DNA of 64,000 bases from a virus. Below are positions 26,077 through 35,164 of this stretch, piece after piece. Both the position numbers and the translations under genes were made by a program. The notes under the pieces were generated by a model, which was given only the letters and a program-made list of their open reading frames with translations, was not told the DNA's origin and did no database searches. Each line of letters begins with the position of its first letter. Position 1 is the stretch's first letter. The stretch covers positions 38,180 through 102,179 of IMG/VR virus record IMGVR_UViG_3300043100_000006; one strand, given 5' to 3'.

Positions 26077-26553
26077 GTGAGCACTCTCCGCGAGCAGATA
26101 CTAGCCTCAGCGCTCTCGTGGAAAAACACCCCCTATCATGACAGGGCCGGTATACGTGGAGTCGGGGTTGACTGCGCCCTACTGCCCCTTCGCGTTTGTC
26201 AGGAGGTTGGTCTTGCGCCGCAAGATTTCGTAGTGCCAGTGTATAGCCCACAGCAATGGCTTAATTCTAAAAGCCAGACTGACAAGTATCATCTGAAGTT
26301 TGAGGACCGAACGATGCTAGACATCGTTTTGAAACTTACGAACCGCGAGATCACAGAAGCGGAAGTGCTGCCAGCCGATCTTGTTCTCTACAAAGTCGCG
26401 GCGTCATGGACTCACCTTGCATTTGTGATTCACTGGCCAGATTATCTTCTGCATCCCATCAAGGGACTCGGCGTCATCGGTTCTGCATCGAATGAAGGCT
26501 TTCTGAATAACCGCCCGCGCAGATTCTTTACCCTCGTGCCTCCAGGTCAGTAA
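26077..26553 (+). CDS. NlpC/P60-family tail hydrolase
   Basis: 158 aa from a GTG. 'GVDCALLPLRV' holds the catalytic Cys and 'HLAFVI' the catalytic His of NlpC/P60 peptidases. Such enzymes sit in phage tail tips and open peptidoglycan during DNA entry. It lies between the DUF2163 and tail-tip genes, the conserved order. Confidence 0.75.
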   Translation: MSTLREQILASALSWKNTPYHDRAGIRGVGVDCALLPLRVCQEVGLAPQDFVVPVYSPQQWLNSKSQTDKYHLKFEDRTMLDIVLKLTNREITEAEVLPADLVLYKVAASWTHLAFVIHWPDYLLHPIKGLGVIGSASNEGFLNNRPRRFFTLVPPGQ

Positions 26554-26561
26554 CTTTCCAT

Positions 26562-29500
26562 ATGAGTCTTTTTCAGAACAACGACAATCGTCCCCAGACT
26601 CGCTACAACGAACTCCGTACCTCTGAGGCGGTCTTAGGCACACCCCTGCCCATTCTGATCGGGCAGCAGCGTATAAGCTGGAAGTTGCTCTGGTATGGCG
26701 CGTTTACTTCTGCACAAGCGAAGCAGCAAGGCGGGAGTGGCGGCGGAAAGGGCGTGACAAGCTACGTCTACTCCGCTAGCGTAGCAGGCGCACTCTGCAT
26801 GGGGCCGTGCGTAAACTTCCTTGGCGTGTGGGATGGCGTCGGGAAGTTTGGCATCGAAAGCCAGTCTCTTGCGGCCACTCTCCCGAGCAGCGGTTCGATC
26901 ATCTTCACACCTCCGAACGGGACGCAGTATAAGCAAGACCTTGGTGTCGCCCTGCTCGTGCCCTACAGTCATACCGCAAACGACTACGGCTCGCCGGGCG
27001 CAATTGCCCTCACTGGAACTCAACAGGGTCCACTCGTCTACACTCCAAGCCCAACTCCAGGACCCGGCGAGTACACCGTTGTCGGTACGCCAAGCATTGG
27101 CCCATTTCAAATCACATCGATCGATGCGGCGGTGGGCGGAAACACCACTTACAACGGTGTGGTAACGGGCGGAGCCGCGAACGCATTTGCAGGGTATGTG
27201 TTCGTGATGGAAACTGCGAGCACCCTCTACCCGCAGAATGTTGGGCAGTTCACTTGCGTAGCCTCCACCGCTACAAGCGTCACGCTGAACAATCCAAACG
27301 GAGTGGCGGCGGCCTCGGTGGTTTTCCAGGCTGCGGTTCTTGCCGGCGCGCCAGTCTACGTTTTCAATGCGGCGCAAGCCGGAGCGCAGATTGTCGTCAA
27401 CATCGCATATCTGCGATATCTCATCCAAGCGAACGAAAACGATATCGCGGCGGGTACTGTCATCGTTGAGTACCAAGCGCAATATAACTTCGATTCGGGG
27501 GTGACTTACTACCCATCAGGAGTCGCTCTGACTCCGGTGGCAGGCACTCCAACGGTGACCGGGACCTACAATCCAAACGGCGGTGGGCCACTTGGAACCT
27601 CCAATAGTCCATCGGGTGGCGTCTATCTGTTTGCGCCGGGCGATTGGGGGCAAGCTGTCACGATTGACTACGCTTATAACGATCCGAACATCGATGACAA
27701 CACGACGAACTATCAGAACCTAACTTTCTTCGGCGGGTCGCTTGGGCAAGCGCCGTGGTCCTATCTCACGAGCAGTTTCCCGAGCGATGCTCTCGGCTAC
27801 AGCGAAGTCTGCTATATGGCGAGCATCGCGCTCTATTTGGGATTCTCGAATCTCCTGCCGCAACTCAACTTCGAAATCCTTGGCCCGTACAGTTTCGGCG
27901 GCGGTGTCCCTGACGCGAATCCGGCCGATGCAATCTTTGGACTGCTGACCAACCCTTCCTATAAGTACAATTTCCCGGCCGCAAATATCGATACATCGCT
28001 CTTGGGAATCTACGCCGTCACGGGAGCCGTGAGCAGTGGCACATTCACCTCCGGCGAAGTAGTGAAGCAGACTACCACCGGCGCAACGGCGAATCTCATC
28101 GGCACAGTGACGGGTTCGAACCCGATGCAAACGACGCTGATTGTCGGTACGGCAAATGGGACCAGCACATGGGTTGGGCAGACCAGTGGCGCGATCTACA
28201 CTCCAACGGATTCCCCGACATCCTCTTCGGCCAGAGCGCAGTGGTCTACAAACGATTTCTTTATTTCTGACATCCTCGATTCCCAGACCTCGCTCATGGA
28301 TACGATCTCGCGATGGTGCGAGGCCGGTCAGGTCTATATCTCGTGGGACGAAGGGCTGCTGAAATTCATTCCGCTATGCGACACCACGACCGTGGGGAAC
28401 GGGATCATCTACTCACCGCCGACGCAGCCAGTGATCGATCTGGACGATAGCGACTTTGTTCCCGAAGAGAAAGATAAAGATCCAATCACGATCGCGCAGA
28501 CGCCGTGGCAGAACCGCTGGAACCGTGTCAACGTGCGGTGGAGCGTCCGGACCAACGACTACAACGAAGATATTCTTCAGGTCCAAGATGAGGCTTCAGT
28601 CCAGCAGTACGGATTGATGAGCGAGAGCGCGCAGGATTATCAGTTCATCTGCACGGAAGACGCAGCTCAGTACGCGGCGGCGATGCGTTTGCAGCGGCTG
28701 TCAGCGATCTACACGACCTACAATTTCACACTAAAATCCAACTTTGCTTTTGTCAGTCCAGGCGACGTTGTAACTGTCACAGACGGACTATTGGGGACTT
28801 CGGGAACGATGTTCGGACGCACGCCGGTGCGTCTCACGAAAGTTACCGACGATCCAACAAAAGGGATTGTCTGCGAGGCGGAAAACTTCCCTTGGTCGGT
28901 GGGCGCGGCGGTTCTCAATAACGTTCAGGCGCAGAACCCAAGCAACACGAACGATGGGCCGCAAGAGTATCCGGGCAACACGATCCCAGCAATCTTCGAA
29001 GTCCCGAATCAGGCTGCGCAGTGGAACGGTGGGACCATCTATATTTTTGCGAACGGCTCCAACGTAAACTGGGGAGGCTTTGAGCTCTACGTTTCGTTCA
29101 ACGGGGTCGATTACACCTATTACGGCAAATACAGCACGCCGGGCCGAATCGGCGTTACGGCAAATGATTTTCCGGGAGGCAGCGGCAGCGCTCCGGAGAA
29201 TACGGCAAAGCTTTATGTATTCCAGCCTCCAGCCGGAGGCAGTTCGAGCCTTGCGACGATCTACGCGAACGCGGATGGCGCGGTCGTGGCTATCCCGTGG
29301 TCAGCCGATAATGTTTCGCCGACGCTTGGCGGGTGGGAGACATCCAGCGGATCGGCGAGTGCAGGCTACAACTTCACGGACTTTGATGCTGTGATCAACA
29401 CGCAGATCGGTTACGGCGCAACTTCAGTTGTCGTTCTCCTCGAGCCGGTTTCCTTTGAGCCAGCGAACGGATACACGCCGAACTATGTGTTCACGACCGG

Positions 29501-32393
29501 ATATGCAACGAGCATCAGTTCACCAACCGGCCAACTCTATACCGCCGCCAGTACCTTCTATCCAGGCAGCGGCGCAATTCCGGTCAACACTTGCGCTCAG
29601 GGGGTGGACAACACCGCATTCCCAGCAGCTTTCCAAGCGCCATTCGTCACCGCATGGAAGGCCGCAGTCGTCGCAGCCCTGAACCACATGAAGGCCGCAA
29701 GTTACGCTTCAAAGATCGCATATGTTCGAGTCGGGTGCAGCACGGGAGGGCAGTCGAATCCGGTGTCAGTGGCGGCTCTTGAAACGATCTGTTCGCCGGC
29801 AACGTTCGCCGGATTGCAGACTGCATGGCTTGCTTATGTGAATGCGGTCGAGGTGGCCATCGTAGGAACCGCGAGCGGGTTTTTGTTTGACCAGGCAATA
29901 TCGGGTGGCATGTTCTCTGGAGTCAACGCAATTCCTTATTCGTTCGCGGATGCGATGGCGGCTCAGGCCGTGGCAAATGGGTTTGGGGTCGGCGGCCAAG
30001 GTTTACAAAATTACGACATTACAGCCTTCGGAACCTACGGAACCATATCTGGAGGGTCGGCCACAAGTGGCTATCCATCGGCCGATTTCTGTTATGTGTG
30101 GGCCACGTATCCCGGCAGTTTGCATGAGTCTCAAACAGTCGCTGCAAGCAATCCAGCTTTTGTGGGAACACCATCGCAGGGGGTTATGGGGTCGTTGGTT
30201 CCACTGGTTCCCTTTGCGGTCGCGCGCGGGACGAATCGCATGGAACTGTACTATGCGGACTGGCAGGTAGCGTTCGACTCATCCAGTCCCTACTATTCAA
30301 GTTACAGTGCGGCCTATCAGGCTACTTTCGCAGCAGCGCGAGCAGGGAGCACCGGCAGCGGCACGCCTTACCCGCAAAACTATCTGGACAACACGAATAC
30401 GCTGATCGTGAACATGCAACAGTCTGGAGCTACGTTGCAAAGCGTAACGGCTGCGGATCGCGATGCGCTGGTAACGCTGTCCGCGATTGTTTCGCCAGGT
30501 CAAGCCTTTACTCAACAAAACACGGCGACTGTGGGGCAGAGCGTAGGTACGTCGGCGTCCGGGGCCAGCGTCGGTTCGGCTGGGCCTAACGTAGCTCTCA
30601 CTGCCCAAGATGTCGATTACTCCAGTCCTCGGGCTATCTGGAGCAACGTTAATGGAGTCCTCGGCAGTTCCAGTTACGCGAGCGTCGTGCTCAATTGTCC
30701 GGGGCCGTATGCCGTAAACTCAGACCTATTGGTGGCATTAACGAACTTCGATGTGCCTTCGCCCGGCATCGGCCCCATTGTTGGGGTCGCTGTGTCCTTT
30801 AAGGCGTACTACACGCAGAGCAGTGGCCCAACCTCCACTCCGGGACTCGCTGTGGCAATCGCCGAGGGGGAGAATTATTTCCTCGCAGGAACACAGGTCC
30901 AATCACTTACGACAACTCCAACGACATACACGCTTGGAGGGGCTTCAGATTTGTGGGACTTTCCTGCTGGCAATCTGTACGCTATCGACGGAATCCTTAA
31001 CGGACTGGGCTTCACGTTGGAAGGAATCAATAACGTCGTCGGCTCCGATGTGACTGTTTACGTCCAGGACGTTCTAGTCACGATTTATTGGAATGCAGCT
31101 GGCGCGGCAATTCAATGGAGCAGTCCATCCTGTATCACCGGGACCAGTTGCGATGCTTCGGTGAGTTTCACATCCTCGGACGTATCGCAATGGCTCGCTG
31201 CAACAAATTTCGGATTCAGTCTTCCCTTCGGATTTGTCCTCGACGGAATCGTGGTTACAGTGACCGGCAAAATGAACTCAGCGCCTGGGACTATAACCGC
31301 TCAACTCATGTATCAGGGCTTGCGTATCGGCAGCGCAAAAAGCTTGGTGCTTGGAACGGGCGGGGGCTTTGGGTTGGCATATACATTCGGCACGGCTACC
31401 GACATATGGTCGGCGGAGCAAACTCTTGATCTCGACGCGCTTAATGACCCGAGTTTCGGCGTCGCATTTCAGTGCTCCGGGGATTTTGGCGACGATGCTT
31501 TCTTGCAGAACGCTCAGATCACCCTGAACGGAACCAGCACAACGAACCTAGAACTGATTTCCTACGAGACAGCCACTCTGATTGGATTGAACACCTATGC
31601 ACTGACCAGCATGAGGCGCGGAGTGGACGGCTCCTATCCATGCGACCATCCGCCAGGTTCGGTCTTTGTCCGGCTTGACCAAGCGACATTGACCTATACC
31701 ATCCCTTCGAACTTTATCGGCGAGTCGCTGTTTTTCAAATTCCTCAGCTTCAATGCATACGGAAATCAACTTCAATCGCTTGCAAATGTGCAGGCCTACG
31801 AGGTGGAGATTGGAAGTTTGTCTCCGGGGGCAATTGACGCAGCGACCGGCGCTCTGTTGACAGGCACGCCGAACTGGGACGTGTCGCTGATTGAGTCGGC
31901 GATTTCCGCGCTGTACGGCTCGTACGGTATCGACAACATTCCGCCAGGGTATGCACTCATGGGCAATCCACTACTAGGAGTGAGCGGCATACCTCAATGG
32001 GTTCCACTCGCTGGCGGCCCGAATCAGGGTGCTGCTCCTGGCGTCAATGATATGTACATCTACATCCCGCCGATCGCGGGAACCTATGGACCGGCTCAAG
32101 AACTTTACTTCTCTCAGCCAGTCCGTAATGTCATCTTCCCAAGTGGAATGACCAGTTCCAATTCTGGGTGCCGCGTTGCGCCCACTGGAAACATAGTAGT
32201 CTCGCTCAATAAGAACGGGATTCAGTTTGGAACAGTCAACATCGCCGCCGGCGCGACAACCGCAACGTTCACCGTATCCTCAAGCGTCATGTTCAATGGC
32301 CTCACGGACACATTCAGCATCACCGCGCCTGTGACTGTGGACAAAACATTCGCTGGTTTCTGGCTAGATATCTACGCCACGCGCAATAATTAG
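26562..32393 (+). CDS. Giant tail-tip / host-specificity protein (J-like)
   Basis: 1943 aa. The N-terminal ~75 residues and the region at about 560-800 ('FFISDILDSQTSLMDTISRW', 'WQNRWNRVNVRW', 'FVSPGDVVTVTDG') match phage tip-attachment proteins. Insertions include a beta module (about 178-260), a second module shared with the DUF2460 protein (about 486-560), and a glycosidase-like domain (about 950-1260) shared in phrases with the secreted protein at 15686-17500. Two lectin-like beta regions are also present (about 1360-1660). The C-terminus is receptor-binding-like. It probably recognises and degrades a surface polysaccharide (inference). Confidence 0.75.
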   Translation: MSLFQNNDNRPQTRYNELRTSEAVLGTPLPILIGQQRISWKLLWYGAFTSAQAKQQGGSGGGKGVTSYVYSASVAGALCMGPCVNFLGVWDGVGKFGIESQSLAATLPSSGSIIFTPPNGTQYKQDLGVALLVPYSHTANDYGSPGAIALTGTQQGPLVYTPSPTPGPGEYTVVGTPSIGPFQITSIDAAVGGNTTYNGVVTGGAANAFAGYVFVMETASTLYPQNVGQFTCVASTATSVTLNNPNGVAAASVVFQAAVLAGAPVYVFNAAQAGAQIVVNIAYLRYLIQANENDIAAGTVIVEYQAQYNFDSGVTYYPSGVALTPVAGTPTVTGTYNPNGGGPLGTSNSPSGGVYLFAPGDWGQAVTIDYAYNDPNIDDNTTNYQNLTFFGGSLGQAPWSYLTSSFPSDALGYSEVCYMASIALYLGFSNLLPQLNFEILGPYSFGGGVPDANPADAIFGLLTNPSYKYNFPAANIDTSLLGIYAVTGAVSSGTFTSGEVVKQTTTGATANLIGTVTGSNPMQTTLIVGTANGTSTWVGQTSGAIYTPTDSPTSSSARAQWSTNDFFISDILDSQTSLMDTISRWCEAGQVYISWDEGLLKFIPLCDTTTVGNGIIYSPPTQPVIDLDDSDFVPEEKDKDPITIAQTPWQNRWNRVNVRWSVRTNDYNEDILQVQDEASVQQYGLMSESAQDYQFICTEDAAQYAAAMRLQRLSAIYTTYNFTLKSNFAFVSPGDVVTVTDGLLGTSGTMFGRTPVRLTKVTDDPTKGIVCEAENFPWSVGAAVLNNVQAQNPSNTNDGPQEYPGNTIPAIFEVPNQAAQWNGGTIYIFANGSNVNWGGFELYVSFNGVDYTYYGKYSTPGRIGVTANDFPGGSGSAPENTAKLYVFQPPAGGSSSLATIYANADGAVVAIPWSADNVSPTLGGWETSSGSASAGYNFTDFDAVINTQIGYGATSVVVLLEPVSFEPANGYTPNYVFTTGYATSISSPTGQLYTAASTFYPGSGAIPVNTCAQGVDNTAFPAAFQAPFVTAWKAAVVAALNHMKAASYASKIAYVRVGCSTGGQSNPVSVAALETICSPATFAGLQTAWLAYVNAVEVAIVGTASGFLFDQAISGGMFSGVNAIPYSFADAMAAQAVANGFGVGGQGLQNYDITAFGTYGTISGGSATSGYPSADFCYVWATYPGSLHESQTVAASNPAFVGTPSQGVMGSLVPLVPFAVARGTNRMELYYADWQVAFDSSSPYYSSYSAAYQATFAAARAGSTGSGTPYPQNYLDNTNTLIVNMQQSGATLQSVTAADRDALVTLSAIVSPGQAFTQQNTATVGQSVGTSASGASVGSAGPNVALTAQDVDYSSPRAIWSNVNGVLGSSSYASVVLNCPGPYAVNSDLLVALTNFDVPSPGIGPIVGVAVSFKAYYTQSSGPTSTPGLAVAIAEGENYFLAGTQVQSLTTTPTTYTLGGASDLWDFPAGNLYAIDGILNGLGFTLEGINNVVGSDVTVYVQDVLVTIYWNAAGAAIQWSSPSCITGTSCDASVSFTSSDVSQWLAATNFGFSLPFGFVLDGIVVTVTGKMNSAPGTITAQLMYQGLRIGSAKSLVLGTGGGFGLAYTFGTATDIWSAEQTLDLDALNDPSFGVAFQCSGDFGDDAFLQNAQITLNGTSTTNLELISYETATLIGLNTYALTSMRRGVDGSYPCDHPPGSVFVRLDQATLTYTIPSNFIGESLFFKFLSFNAYGNQLQSLANVQAYEVEIGSLSPGAIDAATGALLTGTPNWDVSLIESAISALYGSYGIDNIPPGYALMGNPLLGVSGIPQWVPLAGGPNQGAAPGVNDMYIYIPPIAGTYGPAQELYFSQPVRNVIFPSGMTSSNSGCRVAPTGNIVVSLNKNGIQFGTVNIAAGATTATFTVSSSVMFNGLTDTFSITAPVTVDKTFAGFWLDIYATRNN

Positions 32394-32416
32394 TCGCTAA
32401 AACGCGAAAGGAAATT

Positions 32417-33709
32417 ATGGCACTCCAGTTCCTGATGTCGGGTGGAAACTTTATCGCAACCGTTGGCGTGAACGGAGCGGCGGGAGTTTGGGCCTCCGGT
32501 TCTGGTGGGTGGGTGATCGTCCAAGCTACGCCGGGAGGAAGTATTGTCGGTGACAGCTATTGGCACCAATCGGCGTCGCCTAGCAGTCCAGTTTTAATTA
32601 CTCCTGCTCTCGGCGCCGGTGGCTGGTCGGGACTCATCGCGGGGTGCAGGATGAACGTAGCAGCCTTGTCGAACAACCAGGCTTTGATTCGATTCCTCGA
32701 TGCTGCAAATAACGCGCAATGCGATGTTCGGATGAATGCCGCTGGACAATTATTTTTCACCAGAAATGGAATCGTCATCAGTTCAAACAGTTCATTTGCA
32801 CTGACAGCAGTCAGTGATTTTTATATAGAGTTCAAGGCGATTTTCTCTACTACGTCTGGAGGAACTTGCGAAGTTCGGATCAATGGCATAGCAGTCCTAA
32901 CCGTCACCGGAGTAACTAATGCGGTGAACGTAAACGGCGGAACGGTTGCTGTGTTCTGTTCGGTTAATCCCAGTGGCTGCTACCTTCGTGATTTCTATGT
33001 ACTCGATACAACTTCTGGATCGAACGTAGGCTATCTCGGCGATCTTGCCGTCGTGGAGTTATTCGGCGATGGTCCGGGAGTCAATAGTGCTTGGACTCCG
33101 AACGTCGGACCATTCTCGATTACCTCAGTCGCGAATGCTTCTGGAGGAAACACTGTCTACACTGGCGCGATCACGGGCGGAGCCAGCAATACGTATCTCG
33201 GATATAACTTTCTTCCAAGCGGCTTCGCGCACTCCCAAAACAATACTGGAGGATCGAATCCAGCCTTCTTCGAGTGTGTCGCTTCGACGGCGACGACGAT
33301 CACACTTAACAATCCTTCAGGTGTGAGCGATACGACAGGAAGCATTGCCTTTCAGTGTATCGTACAAGCTGGCATCAATCAGACAGGCACAAGACCGAAC
33401 GCCGACGTGACATACATCTCAGATGCCACCACCGGCGACATCTCCGACTTTGTACACACGCCGCTCGTGTTAACTGGAATCGTTTTTGGAGTAGTTCATC
33501 AGTCCTACTTACGCAAAGACGATCTCGGCACGCGGCAAGTTGCGCAAGTCTGTCTATCGGGAGGCTCCACTGAGCAGGGCGCAACTATATCGGTCGGTAA
33601 TTCTTATCAGTATTATCAAGATGTTTTAGAGGTTGATCCCAATACTTCAACTCAATTCAGCATTTCCGGCTTAAACGCGGCTTCGTTCGGCATAAAGGAG
33701 ATCACGTAG
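32417..33709 (+). CDS. Lectin-like tail appendage protein
   Basis: 430 aa. A beta-rich N-terminal ~215 residues resemble a concanavalin/laminin-G-like jelly roll ('CRMNVAALSNNQALIRFLDA', 'CEVRINGIAVLTV'). A module near residues 231-315 ('GPFSITSVANASGGNTVYTG', 'ASTATTITLNNPSGV') is shared with the tail tip. It sits immediately downstream of the tail tip, so it is likely an adhesive appendage. Confidence 0.6.
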   Translation: MALQFLMSGGNFIATVGVNGAAGVWASGSGGWVIVQATPGGSIVGDSYWHQSASPSSPVLITPALGAGGWSGLIAGCRMNVAALSNNQALIRFLDAANNAQCDVRMNAAGQLFFTRNGIVISSNSSFALTAVSDFYIEFKAIFSTTSGGTCEVRINGIAVLTVTGVTNAVNVNGGTVAVFCSVNPSGCYLRDFYVLDTTSGSNVGYLGDLAVVELFGDGPGVNSAWTPNVGPFSITSVANASGGNTVYTGAITGGASNTYLGYNFLPSGFAHSQNNTGGSNPAFFECVASTATTITLNNPSGVSDTTGSIAFQCIVQAGINQTGTRPNADVTYISDATTGDISDFVHTPLVLTGIVFGVVHQSYLRKDDLGTRQVAQVCLSGGSTEQGATISVGNSYQYYQDVLEVDPNTSTQFSISGLNAASFGIKEIT

Positions 33710-33710
33710 C

Positions 33711-33953
33711 ATGGCAGCACGTAACGACCAAGACCTACCGATTGCAGCAACCCTGCCATCCTCATCGAAGGCGCGCGATGCGCAGGACATGGCCCTGGCT
33801 GGAACCCTGCCATCGTCGTCAAAGGCGCGCGATGCGCAGGAAGGTATTATTGTTGCCGCATTGCCATCCATTGCGCGCTCACGGAACGGCCAGCAAGTGA
33901 TCTTGGTTGCGCTCGGCAAGTCTCGCTTCCCTGTAACTTTTGTGGTTACATAA
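33711..33953 (+). CDS. Small internally repetitive protein
   Basis: 80 aa made largely of three imperfect copies of a ~22-residue unit (LPSSSKARDAQ twice exactly, then LPSIARSRNGQ). It starts 1 nt after the lectin-like gene. No family recognised; repeats suggest a short multivalent linker or fiber element. Confidence 0.6.
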   Translation: MAARNDQDLPIAATLPSSSKARDAQDMALAGTLPSSSKARDAQEGIIVAALPSIARSRNGQQVILVALGKSRFPVTFVVT

Positions 33954-33957
33954 ACCG

Positions 33958-33970
33958 TCCACCCGGCGGA
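33958..33970. repeat. Dispersed palindrome copy 4 (degenerate)
   Basis: TCCACC-C-GGCGGA, one substitution from the core. It lies between the end of the late operon and the reverse-strand pilin-like gene. Confidence 0.65.
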
Positions 33971-34003
33971 CAGATTTCGCCCCGAAAACAGGTGTCCTTA
34001 AGC

Positions 34004-34162
34004 TTATTGGCCTATGCTGCTGCCTACCTGGCTGAATACGTTGTTGGCGTTGTTTCCTATGAGCCGGATTGTGCCTATCACGATCACGAGAATCACGGCC
34101 AGCATTACGGCATACTCCGCGATATCTTGAGCTGCCTCATCCTTCCAAAACATTCTGAACAC
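34004..34162 (-). CDS. Flp-type (type IVb) pilin-like peptide
   Basis: 52 aa on the reverse strand, GTG at 34162 with SD AGGAGG at ideal spacing (an ATG at 34153 is also in frame). It has a short charged head and then 'DIAEYAVMLAVILVIVIG', the glutamate-bearing hydrophobic helix of Flp/Fap pilins. It ends 'NVFSQVGSSI', like many Flp pilins. No Tad machinery is seen in the window. Its start overlaps the end of the membrane-protein gene, so the two form an operon. Such a gene in a phage could block or mimic host pili (inference). Confidence 0.65.
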   Translation of the reverse strand: MFRMFWKDEAAQDIAEYAVMLAVILVIVIGTIRLIGNNANNVFSQVGSSIGQ

Positions 34163-34565
34163 GATAGAACCTCCTGTAGGCCAATTTTAGTTTTCGAACG
34201 CTGAACATGATGATGCCGATAAAAAGAAGAATGTCCCCGACGCTGTAGAACCATAACCTCGCATTGTCGGCCAGTATGAGCCAATGACTCCCGGCACCGG
34301 ATGCGCTCCAAATGCCAGCGGCTGGGACTATCGAGGACGGCATTCCGATGACTGGCATGATTCCGCCATTGCCCACCGTCACGACCGCGTTACTTAGAAC
34401 GCCAGAGAAAAGAAAGATGGCTTCCGGCTCCGACATCTTCCGGCTACGCAATGCGATTTCCAAGACTGAGAAGATTGAAAGCCAGTAGCCAGCACAGGTA
34501 AAGACGCCGGGGGCTGACCGCCACACAAACCAGAAAATGGCTACGACAATAAATCTCAACTTCAC
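34137..34565 (-). CDS. DUF5317-like integral membrane protein
   Basis: 142 aa on the reverse strand with about four hydrophobic segments. 'VTVGNGGIMPVIGMP' resembles the conserved NGG-MPV stretch of DUF5317 membrane proteins. The GTG start at 34565 lies 7 nt after the -10 box of an operator-bearing promoter, so the mRNA is probably leaderless. It is followed by the pilin-like gene. Function is unknown; superinfection exclusion is a reasonable but untested idea. Confidence 0.6.
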   Translation of the reverse strand: MKLRFIVVAIFWFVWRSAPGVFTCAGYWLSIFSVLEIALRSRKMSEPEAIFLFSGVLSNAVVTVGNGGIMPVIGMPSSIVPAAGIWSASGAGSHWLILADNARLWFYSVGDILLFIGIIMFSVRKLKLAYRRFYRVQNVLEG

Positions 34566-34572
34566 GGCTCAT

Positions 34573-34602
34573 ACATTACTAGTGAATCCGGCAGTCTGTC
34601 AA
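34573..34602 (-). promoter_or_regulatory. Reverse promoter with GATTCACTAGTA operator
   Basis: Read on the reverse strand: TTGACA (34602-34597), 18 nt, TAATGT (34578-34573). The operator-like GATTCACTAGTAA spans 34588-34576. The start codon follows 7 nt later. The same sequence marks six forward promoters in the window. Confidence 0.7.
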
Positions 34603-34614
34603 GCCCCGAATTCC

Positions 34615-34627
34615 TCCACCGGGTGGA
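34615..34627. repeat. Dispersed palindrome copy 5 (long arms)
   Basis: Exact core plus outer arms CGAATTC / GGATTCG pairing over seven positions (one G-T) after a single mismatch. It lies between divergent transcription units. Confidence 0.9.
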
Positions 34628-34749
34628 AGGATTCGGACGGGCAAGAAAAAGCATTGCATCCAAAGGGCGATGGGATAGAATGGGGATGCCTCCCCAGTCC
34701 TGCCGCACGGCACGGTTCGGCACGGTTCCGTCTTTCGTAAATTTTACTG

Positions 34750-34778
34750 TTGCTGTGTTGAAAATCTCAAGTTATAGT
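34750..34778 (+). promoter_or_regulatory. Promoter of the lysis cassette (predicted)
   Basis: TTGCTG, 17 nt, TATAGT, followed by SD TTGGAG and GTG 34795. It lacks the GATTCACTAGTA sequence, so it may be a different temporal class. Confidence 0.5.
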
Positions 34779-34794
34779 AAAAACTTGGAGAACC

Positions 34795-35133
34795 GTGATT
34801 GAACAACCTCTGGCACTGGCGGTTGATATCGGCGGCGATCTACTTTCCCAGGTTCGGGGAGCAGCCATTCAACTTATCGTACTGGCTGTGGTGGGGATAT
34901 TTAGCACTGTTAGTGCCGTCTTTTGCTGGCTTGTGCGGCGTGATCTCAGTCGTGCGGCTCAGGAAGAAGCAAAGCGCGGCCTTGCACACGCGGCACTCGC
35001 AGAGCGATTCGAGGATCATGTCAGGCGATCTGGAAATGAAACAAAAGATATTGAGTACCGTTTGGGCATTCTGGCAACGCAGTGTCAGCGCGTTATTCCA
35101 GAGGTCACCATCCCAGAGTGGCCAAGCCGTTAA
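34795..35133 (+). CDS. Membrane-anchored small protein of the lysis region
   Basis: 112 aa. One strong transmembrane segment (AIQLIVLAVVGIFSTVSAVFCWLV, about residues 24-48) with a soluble helical C-terminus. GTG start with SD TTGGAG behind a predicted promoter. Likely a holin- or spanin-associated protein; the exact role is not shown by sequence. Confidence 0.5.
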   Translation: MIEQPLALAVDIGGDLLSQVRGAAIQLIVLAVVGIFSTVSAVFCWLVRRDLSRAAQEEAKRGLAHAALAERFEDHVRRSGNETKDIEYRLGILATQCQRVIPEVTIPEWPSR

Positions 35134-35164
35134 GCCGTGGAGTTGGTGGAGGGAGCGGCGGAAT

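Noticed and set aside
26634-27482. Reverse ORF opposite the tail-tip gene
   Set aside because: No start signals or domain; antisense shadow.
34690-34735. Direct repeat GGCACGGTTC twice, and recurring GCACGGCATG near starts
   Set aside because: Short and with too few copies to separate from chance in this base composition.
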